From Streptomyces atroolivaceus (GTDB lineage: Bacteria; Actinomycetota; Actinomycetes; Streptomycetales; Streptomycetaceae), in contig NZ_JNXG01000019.1 of the NCBI RefSeq assembly GCF_000717025.1, positions 62,001 to 126,000 on the forward strand: a stretch of DNA of 64,000 nt, in the 5' to 3' direction. Made by a program: the position numbers and the translations under genes. How positions within the stretch are numbered: the first letter of the stretch is position 1; every line of letters starts with the position of its first letter. Below, piece after piece: positions 17,560-26,459 of the stretch. A model generated the notes under the pieces. It searched no databases, was not told the origin of the DNA, and saw only the letters and a list, made by a program, of their open reading frames with translations.

Positions 17560-18780
17560 ATGCCCGAAGCCGTGATCGTCTCTGCTGCCCGTTCGCCCAT
17601 CGGCCGGGCCTTCAAGGGGTCCCTCAAGGATCTGCGCGCCGACGACCTGACCGCGACGATCATCCAGACGGCGCTGGCCAAGGTCCCCGAGCTGGACCCG
17701 AAGGACATCGACGACCTGATGCTCGGCTGCGGCCTTCCCGGCGGCGAGCAGGGCAACAACCTGGGCCGCATCATCGCCGTACAGATGGGGATGGACCACC
17801 TCCCCGGCTGTACGGTCACCCGTTACTGCTCGTCCTCCCTGCAGACCAGCCGCATGGCGCTGCACGCCATCAAGGCCGGCGAGGGCGACGTCTTCATCTC
17901 CGCCGGTGTCGAGATGGTGTCCCGCTTCGCGAAGGGCAACTCCGACAGCCTGCCGGACACGCACAACCCGCTCTTCGCCGACGCCGAGGCCCGCACCGCC
18001 GCCCGGGCGGAGCAGGAGGGCACGAGCTGGACCGACCCGCGCGAGGAGGGCCTCGTCCCGGACGCGTACATCGCGATGGGGCAGACCGCCGAGAACCTGG
18101 CCCGGATCAAGGGCGTCACCCGCCAGGACATGGACGAGTTCGGCGTCCGGTCGCAGAACCTCGCCGAGGAAGCCATCAAGAACGGCTTCTGGGAGCGCGA
18201 GATCACCCCCGTGACCACGCCGGACGGCACGGTCGTCTCGAAGGACGACGGCCCCCGCGCGGGCGTCACCCTGGAGGGCGTCCAGGGCCTGAAGCCGGTG
18301 TTCCGCCCCGACGGACTCGTCACCGCGGCCAACTGCTGCCCGCTCAACGACGGCGCCGCCGCACTCGTGATCATGTCCGACACCAAGGCGCGCGAGCTGG
18401 GCCTCACCCCGCTGGCCCGCATCGTGTCCACCGGCGTCTCCGGCCTCTCCCCCGAGATCATGGGCTACGGACCGGTCGAGGCCAGCAAGCAGGCGCTCAA
18501 GCGCGCCGGTCTGACCGTCGACGACATCGACCTGGCCGAGATCAACGAGGCGTTCGCCGCCCAGGTCATCCCGTCCTACAGGGACCTCGGTCTGCCGCTG
18601 GACAAGGTCAACGTCAACGGTGGCGCGATCGCCGTCGGCCACCCCTTCGGCATGACGGGTGCACGCATCACCGGCACCCTGATCAACAGCCTGCAGTTCC
18701 ACGACAAGCAGTTCGGCCTGGAGACGATGTGCGTGGGCGGCGGCCAGGGCATGGCCATGGTCATCGAGCGGCTGAGCTGA
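17560..18780 (+). CDS. Acetyl-CoA C-acetyltransferase (thiolase)
   Basis: Thiolase-fold enzyme for acetoacetyl-CoA formation or beta-ketoacyl-CoA cleavage. 406 residues: nucleophile Cys90 in [20 protein letters not shown], the GVEMVSR motif, then in the C-terminal half [28 protein letters not shown] with the catalytic His, and the second cysteine in [16 protein letters not shown]. All four catalytic residues are there. The protein has the size of the biosynthetic/degradative acetyltransferase group, and no HAD partner gene lies beside it. ATG 17560 is preferred over the adjoining GTG 17557 on spacing from GGAG. Regulation is not apparent. Confidence 0.95.
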   Translation: MPEAVIVSAARSPIGRAFKGSLKDLRADDLTATIIQTALAKVPELDPKDIDDLMLGCGLPGGEQGNNLGRIIAVQMGMDHLPGCTVTRYCSSSLQTSRMALHAIKAGEGDVFISAGVEMVSRFAKGNSDSLPDTHNPLFADAEARTAARAEQEGTSWTDPREEGLVPDAYIAMGQTAENLARIKGVTRQDMDEFGVRSQNLAEEAIKNGFWEREITPVTTPDGTVVSKDDGPRAGVTLEGVQGLKPVFRPDGLVTAANCCPLNDGAAALVIMSDTKARELGLTPLARIVSTGVSGLSPEIMGYGPVEASKQALKRAGLTVDDIDLAEINEAFAAQVIPSYRDLGLPLDKVNVNGGAIAVGHPFGMTGARITGTLINSLQFHDKQFGLETMCVGGGQGMAMVIERLS

Positions 18781-19097
18781 GCCGCAGCGGAGGGTAGGGG
18801 CCGCCCGAGGAACGAGGGCGGCACCTGCCCGCAGCGCAGGCGAAGCGAGCCGCAGAGACGCGCGGTGGCGTCGGCGAACGGCCCCGCCCCTCCCGCGCGA
18901 GGGCCGTGTTGAACCGGCCGAGCTCCGATCGTGACTGAATCTCCCCCAGGATGTGATCTGCGTCCCGGGGGAGAGTCGTTCTCGCAGGTCACACCCGCCC
19001 CAGGGCTGAACAGCGGGCCCAAAGACCTGTCCAATTCGTGACGTAATGCACTGACAGCAGGTACCGGTACAAGACAAGCTGATGTAGGAAGTCGGGG
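18781..19097. other. Intergenic region with hairpin after the thiolase gene
   Basis: No gene is seen in these 317 bases. TCTCCCCC at 18940-18947 pairs with GGGGGAGA at 18967-18974, a probable terminator. The stretch 19025-19080 is less GC-rich and likely contains the promoter for the next gene. No riboswitch fold was recognised. Confidence 0.45.
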
Positions 19098-19973
19098 GTG
19101 TCGATTGAAACCGGGAGTATGTCAGTGAGCGCCATGCCGTTTGCCCTGTTGCTGACCACCGCCGCTGCCACGGCCGTCGGCGCCGCCGCTCTGCACGCTG
19201 CTCACGGGCTGCGCAAGCAGGTCACAGCCCTGCGCACGGAGCTGGCGGAAGGACGAAGTCTTCACGCGTCCGTGCCCGAGCAGCTGAACCGGAGCACCGG
19301 CTCCCCCGCCGAGGAGATACGCGCGGCCGTCGCCGACGCCCTCGCCGAGGAACGGGAGCGCGAGCTCGCGGAGGCCCGCGCCTTCTGGGCGGCCCAGGAG
19401 GCACGCGACGCCTCCGACGCCCCGTCGCTGCTGGGCGGGCTCGGCGAGGACGCCCCGTTCTTCATGCCCCGGCAGAGCGACTTCGCGGGCCTGGAGGCGA
19501 TGGACCTCGAAGCGGGTGACGCCCTGGACGAGCTCGCGGAGCTGGCAGAGCTCACCGACATGCCCGAGGTCACCGGGTACGCGGAGTACGCCGAGGACTC
19601 CGCCGAGCTGGCCGCGGCCCGTCGCCGTCACCCCTCGCACCCGGACTTCGTGCCGGTCCAGACACCCGTGGTCACCGACCATGAGCGTACCGTGAACCGC
19701 CTGGAGCGGCTCGCCGATACGGCCACGGAGCTCACCGACGTGCGCCCCGGCCCCCTCGGGACCCTCGATGTCTACGTCTTCGCCGACGGCACCACGCTCT
19801 GTATGACCCCGGGCCACCGGGAGACCGCCGAGCGGCTCGCCGACTCGCTGCGCTCCGGTGAGCAGCCGGTGCTGCTGGGCGGTTCCGGGGTCTCTGGCGC
19901 CTACGCGCTGACGTTCTCGTGCGGCAAGGAGAACGTCTACATCCTCGCCGACCGCGTCATCGCCTCGTTCTAG
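19098..19973 (+). CDS. Membrane-anchored acidic protein, function unknown
   Basis: 291 residues: one N-terminal membrane helix ([22 protein letters not shown]), then a coiled-coil-like stretch ([36 protein letters not shown]), an acidic central part ([21 protein letters not shown]) and a globular C-terminal region with [22 protein letters not shown] and [23 protein letters not shown] 19098 is supported by AGGAAG at 19086-19091 with six bases spacing; ATG 19119 is an alternative. The stop overlaps the end of the convergent small gene by four bases. I do not recognise a named family. Confidence 0.65.
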   Translation: MSIETGSMSVSAMPFALLLTTAAATAVGAAALHAAHGLRKQVTALRTELAEGRSLHASVPEQLNRSTGSPAEEIRAAVADALAEERERELAEARAFWAAQEARDASDAPSLLGGLGEDAPFFMPRQSDFAGLEAMDLEAGDALDELAELAELTDMPEVTGYAEYAEDSAELAAARRRHPSHPDFVPVQTPVVTDHERTVNRLERLADTATELTDVRPGPLGTLDVYVFADGTTLCMTPGHRETAERLADSLRSGEQPVLLGGSGVSGAYALTFSCGKENVYILADRVIASF

Positions 19974-20299
19974 CGCGGCCCGGGTGCGAAGGCCCGCGCC
20001 GCCGCCTCCTCGACACGACGCACGGCCTCGTCCAGCTCCTGGGACGAGGCCGTTTCCAGTGCGACGGCCAGGTCGCGTCCCGCGACGGCGAGCTGGTCAC
20101 CCACCGCGAATATCCCGACGTCCGGCATGGTCCTCGGCTCCCGGTCCGGCGCTTCGGCGCGCTGGGCCCTGGCGGACAGCTCCCTCGCCGTCTCCAGGGC
20201 CTCGGCGGCCACGCCACGCTGCAGCCGGCTCTGCGGGGTGCTCCGCAGGCGGTCGGCGAATCGGTCCACGGCGGTGATCAGGGGCGTCGTATCGAGCAC
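19970..20299 (-). CDS. Small hypothetical helical protein
   Basis: 109 residues, GTG start at 20299. Mostly helical and charged (VDRFADRLRSTPQSRLQRGV, ALETARELSARAQRAEAP, SQELDEAVRRVEEAAARA) with one strand-like segment (TMPDVGIFAVGDQLAVAGRD). It looks like a soluble cytoplasmic protein; no catalytic motif is visible. It is convergent with the acidic membrane protein, ends overlapping. Seven to eight residues of Ala/Arg tail suggest a normal, uninterrupted gene. Confidence 0.6.
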   Translation of the reverse strand: MLDTTPLITAVDRFADRLRSTPQSRLQRGVAAEALETARELSARAQRAEAPDREPRTMPDVGIFAVGDQLAVAGRDLAVALETASSQELDEAVRRVEEAAARAFAPGPR

Positions 20300-20325
20300 G
20301 CCGTGACCCTACGCGCCCCCACCGC

Positions 20326-20640
20326 ATGGTTGCCAACACGTGCTCGGGCACGGTGTCGGTAAGGACCAGCACCGCGTACCGCGTCGGAGACGGGCCTCAG
20401 GTCTTCTGCGAAGAAACCCGTCACAACCTGCTCTCCCGGATCCCCGGTCGCACCGGCCGCGACATCGCGGACTGGCTCCGCACCGTCGACGAAGGCCCCT
20501 CCCTCCTCCGCTTCGAGGAGAAGGGCAGCCGGCTGCGGGGCGAACACGACCTCGCCTACGGCCACGCCAAGGCGATCATTCACGAGTACGACCTGAGACG
20601 GGCCGCGCGGAAGCTCCTTTCGACCGCGCCCCTCAACGAC
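20326..20640 (+). pseudogene. DUF4287-like gene remnant, start and stop lost
   Basis: The reading frame encodes QVFCEETRHNLLSRIPGRTG, then DIADWLRTVDEGPSLLRFEE, a Leu-Arg-Gly stretch, and DLAYGHAKAIIHEYDLRRAARKLL. That is the compact DUF4287-type core seen in small actinobacterial proteins that normally start a few residues before QVF and end soon after the RRAARK segment. Here a GGAG-like ribosome site lies just before the core but no start codon follows it, and no stop appears after the core: the frame stays open far into the antisense of the next gene, through a strong terminator hairpin. I therefore read it as a decayed gene. A functional version starting at ATG 20326 cannot be fully excluded. 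Confidence 0.5.
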
Positions 20641-20680
20641 GGAACGGCCCGCAGGCGCTGCCTGCGGGCCGTTCCGTCGT
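20636..20680. terminator. 21-base-pair hairpin terminator
   Basis: Left arm 20636-20656 and right arm 20660-20680 pair perfectly over 21 bases with a GCT loop (core GAACGGCCCGCAGG / CCTGCGGGCCGTTC). It sits 14 bases after the Bax-inhibitor gene stop and also blocks any transcript from the DUF4287 remnant. Confidence 0.85.
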
Positions 20681-20694
20681 CGTGCGTACGGGGG

Positions 20695-21582
20695 TCAGTC
20701 GTTCCCGTTGATGATGGAGAGCAGACGCAGCATCTCCAGGTAGATCCACACCAGGGTCAGGGTGAGGCCGAAGGCCGCCAGCCAGGACTCCTCGCGCGGT
20801 GCGCCGTAGTTGATGCCGTCCTCGACCTGCTTGAAGTCCAGGGCCAGGAAGCACGCACCGAGGATGATGCCGATGACGCCGAAGAGGATGCCGAGGCCAC
20901 CGCTGCGGAAGCCGAGGCCGTCACCGCCGCCGAACACGCTGAACAGCAGGTTGACCATCATCAGGAGCACGAAGCCCACGGCCGCGGCCATCACGAAGCC
21001 GTAGAAGCGGCGGGTGACGCGGATCCAGCGCATCTTGTACGCGATGAGGACACCGGCGAAGACACACATCGTGCCCATCACCGCCTGCATCACCGTGCCA
21101 GGGCTGATGTAGGTGCTGACCGTGCTGGAGATCACTCCGAGGAAGACACCCTCGAAGGCCGCGTAGGCAAGGATCAGCGCGGGCGCGGGCTTGCGCTTGA
21201 AGGACTGGATGATCGCGAAGACGAACGCCACCAGGGCGGCGCCGATCGCGATGCCGTAGGACTTGCCGAGATTGGCCTCGTCGACCGGCAGCAGGGCCCA
21301 GGAGAGCGCGGCGGTGAGCACTACGGTGCCCAGCGTCATCGCCGTACGCGTGACGACGTCGTCGATCGTCATCGCGCCGGAGCGCGCGGGCGCCTGCGGG
21401 GCGCCGTACTGGATGTCCTGCTGGGCGTAGGGGTTCGTCGCGTACGGGTTGGCGGCGGTGCCCTGCGCGTACGGGTTGGCACCCGCTGCGGGGGCCCCGG
21501 CCTGCGGCACCGCGTTGAAGCCCGCGTGGCCGTTGTCGCGGCTGAACCCCCGTCGCGAGAAGACCGGGTTGCTGCTCCTCAT
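20695..21582 (-). CDS. Bax inhibitor-1/YccA family membrane protein
   Basis: 295 residues. The N-terminal 60 residues carry Gly/Ala/Asn-Pro-Tyr repeats (ANPYAQG, ANPYATNPYAQQ), then a seven-helix Bax-inhibitor-1 (TMBIM) domain: VVTRTAMTLGTVVLTAALSW, IGAALVAFVFAII, AYAAFEGVFLGVISS, VMQAVMGTMCVFAGVL, FYGFVMAAAVGFVLLMM, GLGILFGVIGIILGACFLALDF and a final WIYLEMLRLL. Bacterial relatives are pH-sensitive calcium leak channels, but this function is not proved for Streptomyces. ATG 21582 has GGAGGAGTGAA immediately upstream. It is monocistronic between bldA and the hairpin. Confidence 0.92.
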   Translation of the reverse strand: MRSSNPVFSRRGFSRDNGHAGFNAVPQAGAPAAGANPYAQGTAANPYATNPYAQQDIQYGAPQAPARSGAMTIDDVVTRTAMTLGTVVLTAALSWALLPVDEANLGKSYGIAIGAALVAFVFAIIQSFKRKPAPALILAYAAFEGVFLGVISSTVSTYISPGTVMQAVMGTMCVFAGVLIAYKMRWIRVTRRFYGFVMAAAVGFVLLMMVNLLFSVFGGGDGLGFRSGGLGILFGVIGIILGACFLALDFKQVEDGINYGAPREESWLAAFGLTLTLVWIYLEMLRLLSIINGND

Positions 21583-21878
21583 TTCACTCCTCCATGGCCA
21601 CCGTGCGTGGCCTTGCCACAAGAGTAATGGGTAGGCAAAACAATCACCCTAGTACCGGAGGAGGATCTTCGCGGAGCCGGCGGCCCTGATCTCTCCGGCG
21701 TGGTACGGAAACACTCGTACCCACCAGGTGAAAACGCAAAAGGGCGGCGGGAGCGGAGGCCGGCCGCCTGCACACACAGTGATCACTCGGCCCCGGGACG
21801 CGCCCACGGTGAAGGCGGTCGTAAAGCGGCTGAGAGACGGAACGGCGTGGGACCGGTCGGGCCCACCGGCGGCGCGGG

Positions 21879-21965
21879 TGGTGCCCGGAGCCGGACTCGA
21901 ACCGGCACGCCCCCGAGGAGGCAGCGAGGTTTAAGCTCGCCGTGTCTGCATTCCACCACCCGGGC
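21879..21965 (-). tRNA. bldA: tRNA-Leu (anticodon UAA), bldA
   Basis: Read on the minus strand the 87 bases fold into a class II tRNA. The acceptor stem GCCCGGG pairs with TCCGGGC with one G-U, the anticodon stem is GCGAG/CTCGC around a CTTAAAC loop, there is a long variable arm typical of tRNA-Leu, the T arm is GCCGG-TTCGAGT-CCGGC, the discriminator is A and the CCA is encoded. The anticodon TAA reads the codon UUA. In Streptomyces this is the only UUA-reading tRNA; it is the bldA gene, needed for aerial growth and many secondary metabolites through TTA-containing genes. No integrase or attachment-site duplication was seen beside it. Confidence 0.97.
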
Positions 21966-21995
21966 GTGGGCGCGCGGCTCCGCGTCTGGCACATG

Positions 21996-22001
21996 ACCCT
22001 A
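21996..22001 (-). promoter_or_regulatory. Candidate -10 element of bldA
   Basis: On the minus strand TAGGGT lies 31-36 bases before the mature tRNA 5' end, a plausible -10 hexamer (consensus TAGGAT for Streptomyces HrdB promoters). No convincing -35 at 17-18 bases is present. The position fits a short processed leader. Confidence 0.4.
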
Positions 22002-22215
22002 TCCGGGGACATCCCTCGAACAGCGGAACATCCACTCGATGTTGTCTTATTTTATTGACCGTGTGAGGGTCCGTCAGACATCCCGCACCGCATCAGCACA
22101 CGCCCGGCCCGGTCGAGGGGCACGAACCCCGGCAAACGGGATTGACGGAAACTCGCCGCACCCGTACGGCCCACACGCCATGGGCCGCGCCACCGTTCGC
22201 CAGGGTCCCGCCACC

Positions 22216-24621
22216 TCACACGTCGACGGTGTCGTTGACACACCGGAGAACCGGCCGCGCCAGCAGTGCCTCGGGGTCCTTCAGCACCGCGCCCGTGACG
22301 TGGAACACCGCGCTCTCGCCGGGCAGCAGGGTGACCAGCATGTCGTCCACCTCGGCGGCAGGGTCCAGCCGGTCGGGGAACAGTGCGAGATCGCGCAGCA
22401 GGGTCCGCGCCGTCACCGTGACCCGGTAGCCGATGCCCGACTCGTCACCCTGGGTGACCGTGGCGTGGTACCGCGCCGGCGGCAGCGCGAGACGGGTGTC
22501 CTCCTCGTAGAACTCGACCGCCCGCAGCTCACCCAGCTCCGCCACCAGCACCTCACGCGTGCTGTCCGCCGGCTCGGCGACCGAGGGCGGCAGCGGCACC
22601 CGGGTGACCCCCCGGGCCGCCGTGCCCACCACGACCGTCTCCTCGGCCAGGACGGCACCGTCCAGGGAGCGGCGGGTCAGCCGCAGCGTTCCCTCCCACA
22701 GCCGCGCCGAGTCGTTGACCAGGTGCAGGGATCCGTCCCGTACGGCCATCAGCCGGTCCGCGTACACCGAGCGCAGGGCGTACCAGAGGGGCTTGCGGCG
22801 GCCGTCGCCGTCCACGGCCGCCCAGGACACGACCGGCCAGCAGTCGTTGAGCTGCCACACGATCGCACCCATGCAGTACGGGCTGTTGGAGCGGAAGTGG
22901 CGGATGCCGAAGGCGACCGCACGGGCCTGGTTCAGCTGGGTGAGCCAGTGCCAGTCGTCGAAGGACGTGGGCTGCGGAAGATGGTCCCCGAGGCCTCGCA
23001 GCAGCTTCGCGTCCCCGTCCTCCGCCTTCTGGTGGTGGGCGATCAGCGGGGCGCCCAGGCCCAGCGGGCCGCTGATCGCACGGCGGAGGGTGGCGTACGC
23101 GGGCGGGCCCTGGAAGCCGAACTCGGCGACGAAGCGGTGAGCCGTGTCGGCGTAGGCGCGGTAGTCCACCCGGTTCCACACCTCCCACAGGTGGACCGTG
23201 CCCCGGGCCGGGTCGTTGGGGGGCAGCTCCGGGGAGCCGGAGTACGGCGACCCCGGCCAGTACGGGCGGGAGGGGTCGGTCTCCGCGCACAGGGCGGGCA
23301 GCAGCTCGTGGTAGTAGGCGTGGCCCCAGGAGCGGCCCTCCAGCTTCTCCTGCCAGCCCCAGTCCGCGTGGCCCTCCAGGTTCTCGTTGTTGCCGCACCA
23401 CAGCACCAGCGAGGGGTGCGGGGCGAGCCGGACGAGGTTCTCGCGGACCTCCGCCGCCACCTCGTCGTACAGCGGCTGCTCCTCCGGGTAGGCCGCACAG
23501 GCGAACGGGAAGTCCTGCCAGACCAGCAGCCCCTTCTCGTCGGCCAGCTCGTAGAAGTCGTCGCTCTCGTAGAGGCCGCCGCCCCAGACGCGGATCAGGT
23601 TGACGCCCATGGCGATCGCCTGGTCGAAGCGGTCGGAGATCCGCTGCCGGGTGACACGGGCCGGGAAGCAGTCGTCGGGGATCCAGTTCACGCCGCGTAC
23701 GAAGACGGGCTCGTCGTTCACGGAGATGCGGAACGCCTCGTGCTCCAGGCCGGCCCTCCGGAACCCGGTCCTGCCGCTCCACGCCTTGTCGCCGAGGCGG
23801 ACGGTGACGTCGTACAGCGGCTGCTCGCCGTGGCTGTGCGGCCACCAGCGTTCCGCCCCGGGGACGGCGAGGGTGACGGCGGCGCGGTTCTCCCCGGCGG
23901 GGACGGTGAACACGGCGCGTTCACCCGCCACCTCGACCGACGCCTCCAGGGGACCGTCCCCGGCCCGCTCGACGTCGAGGGTGAGCGCCAGGCGCGGCAC
24001 CCCGTCCCCGTCGAGGTCACCGATGACCTTCACCTCGGCGATGCGCGGGCCGGTCCAGGACTCCAGCCCGACCGGCCGCCAGATGCCGGAGGTGACCAGG
24101 GTCGGGCCCCAGTCCCAGCCGAAGTTGCAGGCCATCTTGCGGATGAAGGGGTACGGCTCGGTGTACGCGCCCGGCCGGTCGCCGAGCTTGTCGCGCAGCG
24201 CCTCGGCGTAGGTGTACGGGGCGGTGAAGCGTACGACGAGGGTGTTGAGGCCCTCACGCAGCAGCGGCCGGACGGGGAAGCGGTAGCTGCGGTGCTGGTT
24301 GGCGGTGGAGCCGATCTCCGTGCCGTTGAGCAGGATCGTGGCGACGGTGTCGAGGCCGTCGAAGCACAGGTCGGTGGAGGCGTGCTCGTCGGCCGACCAG
24401 GTGAATTCGTTGCGGTACGTCCAGTCGGTGCGGCCGATCCAGCCGAGCCGTTTCTCGTTGTCGTCCAGGTACGGGTCGTCGATCAGCCCGGCGGACAGCA
24501 GGTCGGTGTGGACGCAGCCGGGGACGGCCGCCGGGACGCCGCCTGTGGGGAGCCCCACCGGAACCGGGGTGCCGGCATGGAGCGTCCAGCCGTCGTGCAG
24601 GGGCAGGTGGCGAGGAGTCAC
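22216..24621 (-). CDS. Glycoside hydrolase family 2 beta-mannosidase
   Basis: Exo-acting enzyme removing beta-D-mannose from non-reducing ends. 801 residues, usual for a bacterial GH2 mannosidase. An N-terminal sugar-binding domain (PAAVPGCVHTDLLSAGLIDDPYLDDNE, the mannosidase-type VPG-H-DL start), then an Ig-like domain, then the TIM barrel with GNNENLEG carrying the acid/base Glu, WGGGLYESDDFY, and VAEFGFQG with the nucleophile Glu. MACNFGWDWGP is also mannosidase-typical. No signal peptide, so it acts in the cytoplasm on imported oligosaccharides. The GTG start overlaps the preceding ATPase stop by four bases, so it is the last gene of the transporter operon. Confidence 0.92.
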   Translation of the reverse strand: MTPRHLPLHDGWTLHAGTPVPVGLPTGGVPAAVPGCVHTDLLSAGLIDDPYLDDNEKRLGWIGRTDWTYRNEFTWSADEHASTDLCFDGLDTVATILLNGTEIGSTANQHRSYRFPVRPLLREGLNTLVVRFTAPYTYAEALRDKLGDRPGAYTEPYPFIRKMACNFGWDWGPTLVTSGIWRPVGLESWTGPRIAEVKVIGDLDGDGVPRLALTLDVERAGDGPLEASVEVAGERAVFTVPAGENRAAVTLAVPGAERWWPHSHGEQPLYDVTVRLGDKAWSGRTGFRRAGLEHEAFRISVNDEPVFVRGVNWIPDDCFPARVTRQRISDRFDQAIAMGVNLIRVWGGGLYESDDFYELADEKGLLVWQDFPFACAAYPEEQPLYDEVAAEVRENLVRLAPHPSLVLWCGNNENLEGHADWGWQEKLEGRSWGHAYYHELLPALCAETDPSRPYWPGSPYSGSPELPPNDPARGTVHLWEVWNRVDYRAYADTAHRFVAEFGFQGPPAYATLRRAISGPLGLGAPLIAHHQKAEDGDAKLLRGLGDHLPQPTSFDDWHWLTQLNQARAVAFGIRHFRSNSPYCMGAIVWQLNDCWPVVSWAAVDGDGRRKPLWYALRSVYADRLMAVRDGSLHLVNDSARLWEGTLRLTRRSLDGAVLAEETVVVGTAARGVTRVPLPPSVAEPADSTREVLVAELGELRAVEFYEEDTRLALPPARYHATVTQGDESGIGYRVTVTARTLLRDLALFPDRLDPAAEVDDMLVTLLPGESAVFHVTGAVLKDPEALLARPVLRCVNDTVDV

Positions 24622-25511
24622 GCGGAGGTCCTTCCGCAGTCGGGGAGACCGGCGCAGGCGACGAAGTGGCCGGGCTCGGTCTCGTGGAGGTCGGTGTCCC
24701 GCGCGCCCCCCTCGTGGTAGGCGCAGGCCTCCACGGGTTCTGCGGACGTCCAGGGCTGGTTCAGCCGGGGCACCGCGGCCAGGAGGGTGCGGGTGTAGGG
24801 GTGGAGGGGGTTGCCGAAGACCTTCTGCGTGTCGCCGCGTTCGACGACGCGGCCCTTCCGCAGCACCACCGTCTTCTCGGCCAGGTAGGTGCCGAGCGAG
24901 AGGTCGTGGGTGATGTAGAGGACGCCGAGGCCGCGTTCCTTGAGGCCGGCGAGGAGGTTGAGCACGTCGATGCGGGTGGAGGCGTCGAGCATGCTGGTGA
25001 TCTCGTCGGCGACCAGGAAACGCAGGTCGAGCAGGAGGGCGCGGGCGATGAGCAGGCGCTGCAGCTGGCCGCCGCTCAGCTGGTGCGGGTAGCGGCCGAG
25101 CACCTGCCCCGGATCCAGGCGTACGTCCCGTACCGCCTTCTCCACCCGGTCGGCCCACTCCTTGTCGGAGACGCCCGGGTGGTAGGCGCGGCGGACGAGG
25201 GCGAAGACGCGGTCGGCCTTGAAGACGGGGTTGTAGCAGCTGAAGGGGTCCTGGAAGACGCCCTGGACACGGCGGTAGAAGTCCTTGCCCGGCCGGACCT
25301 GTTCGCCGTCCAGGGTGAGGCTGCCCGCACTGACCCCGGTGAGCCCCAGGACCATGCGGCCGATGGTGGACTTCCCGCTGCCGCTCTCGCCGATGAGGGA
25401 GACCAGTTCGCCGGGCGCCGCCTCGAAGGACACCCGGTCCACCGCGGTGACGGAGCCGCCGCCGAAGGCACCGGCCCTGAAGGTCTTGGTGACACGGTCG
25501 AGGGTCAGCAT
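24618..25511 (-). CDS. Oligopeptide-type ABC transporter ATP-binding protein (DppF-like)
   Basis: 297 residues. Walker A GESGSGKSTIGRMV, Q-loop VFQDPFSCYNP, signature LSGGQLQRLLIARALL, Walker B FLVADEITSMLDAS and H-loop YITHDLSLG are intact. The C-terminal tail with the HPYTRTLLAAVPRL motif and cysteine-containing end (FVACAGLPDCGRT) is typical of Dpp/Opp-family ATPases, some of which bind an iron-sulfur cluster there. ATG 25511 overlaps the stop of the partner ATPase by one base, giving coupled synthesis. Energises uptake with the DppD-like partner. Confidence 0.93.
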   Translation of the reverse strand: MLTLDRVTKTFRAGAFGGGSVTAVDRVSFEAAPGELVSLIGESGSGKSTIGRMVLGLTGVSAGSLTLDGEQVRPGKDFYRRVQGVFQDPFSCYNPVFKADRVFALVRRAYHPGVSDKEWADRVEKAVRDVRLDPGQVLGRYPHQLSGGQLQRLLIARALLLDLRFLVADEITSMLDASTRIDVLNLLAGLKERGLGVLYITHDLSLGTYLAEKTVVLRKGRVVERGDTQKVFGNPLHPYTRTLLAAVPRLNQPWTSAEPVEACAYHEGGARDTDLHETEPGHFVACAGLPDCGRTSA

Positions 25512-26455
25512 CAGGCCGCCTTCCAGCATGCGACGGAGTGACGGGGGGCTACCTCGACGACCGGCGGCTCCTCGGCGCACCGGCTGTCGGCGAGCGGGCA
25601 GCGGTCGCGGAAGCGGCAGCCGGCCGGCGGGTTCAGCAGGGAGGGCGGGGATCCCTCGATGCCGCTGAGCGGCTTGTCCTTGTAACGGGCGCCCACCTGG
25701 GGCAGCGAGCCGATCAGCATCTTGGTGTACGGGTGCCGGGGCTCGGTCGTCAGCACCTTCGTGGGGGCCTTCTCGGCGAGCTTGCCCGCGTACATCACCA
25801 TGATCGAGTCGGCGATGTGCGAGGTCAGGCCGAGGTCGTGGGTCACGAAGATCATGCTGGTGACCAGGCCCTTGTCTCGGAGGCCTCTGAGAGCGCCGAC
25901 GACGGCCTGCTGGTTGGAGACGTCGAGGGCCGAGGTGACCTCGTCGGCGATGAGGACGGAGGGGTCGAGCAGCGTGGAGATCACCATGACGGCACGCTGC
26001 TTCATGCCTCCGGACAGCTCGATCGGGTAGCGCTCCAGGACATCGGGGTCCAGGCCGACCAGTGCGAGCCTGCGGTGGAGTTCGCCGGTGTCCACACTCA
26101 CACCGCGTGAGGCGAGGAGTTCGCGGATCATGCGGCCGATGCGGCGGGTCGGATTCAGGGCGCTCATCGAGTACTGCGGGACGAGCGAGATCTTGTGGAA
26201 GCGGTAGGCGTTCATCGCGCGGTCGTCCGACAGCGGCAGTTCGTCGCCGTCCAGGGTGACGGTGCCGCCCGCGTGCCGCATCCGGCCGTCCAGCCGGATC
26301 AGGGACTTGCCGAGTGTGGTCTTGCCGCAGCCGGACTCGCCCGCCAGGCCCAGGATCTCGCCGTCCGCCAGGTCGAAGCCGACGCCGTCCAGGGCCCGGA
26401 CCTCGCCGCGCAGCGTGCGGTAGTGGACCCGCAGATCGTTGACGGTCAGGGTCAT
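25511..26455 (-). CDS. Oligopeptide-type ABC transporter ATP-binding protein (DppD-like)
   Basis: 314 residues. Walker [18 protein letters not shown]-loop [14 protein letters not shown], signature [18 protein letters not shown], Walker [15 protein letters not shown] and H-loop [14 protein letters not shown] are intact. The C-terminal oligo_HPY extension ([17 protein letters not shown], then [20 protein letters not shown] with the cysteine cluster) marks it as the DppD/OppD type. ATG 26455 lies four bases after the permease stop. Partner of the DppF-like ATPase in a heterodimeric NBD pair. Confidence 0.94.
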   Translation of the reverse strand: MTLTVNDLRVHYRTLRGEVRALDGVGFDLADGEILGLAGESGCGKTTLGKSLIRLDGRMRHAGGTVTLDGDELPLSDDRAMNAYRFHKISLVPQYSMSALNPTRRIGRMIRELLASRGVSVDTGELHRRLALVGLDPDVLERYPIELSGGMKQRAVMVISTLLDPSVLIADEVTSALDVSNQQAVVGALRGLRDKGLVTSMIFVTHDLGLTSHIADSIMVMYAGKLAEKAPTKVLTTEPRHPYTKMLIGSLPQVGARYKDKPLSGIEGSPPSLLNPPAGCRFRDRCPLADSRCAEEPPVVEVAPRHSVACWKAA

Positions 26456-26459
26456 GTGC

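Noticed and set aside
21879..22215. Integration site of a mobile element at the bldA tRNA.
   Set aside because: No integrase, no repeat of the tRNA 3' end and no GC shift were seen around it.
22039..24720. An 893-codon open frame on the plus strand opposite the beta-mannosidase.
   Set aside because: Arg/Val/Gly-rich low-complexity translation with no motifs; the minus-strand frame holds intact GH2 catalytic motifs.
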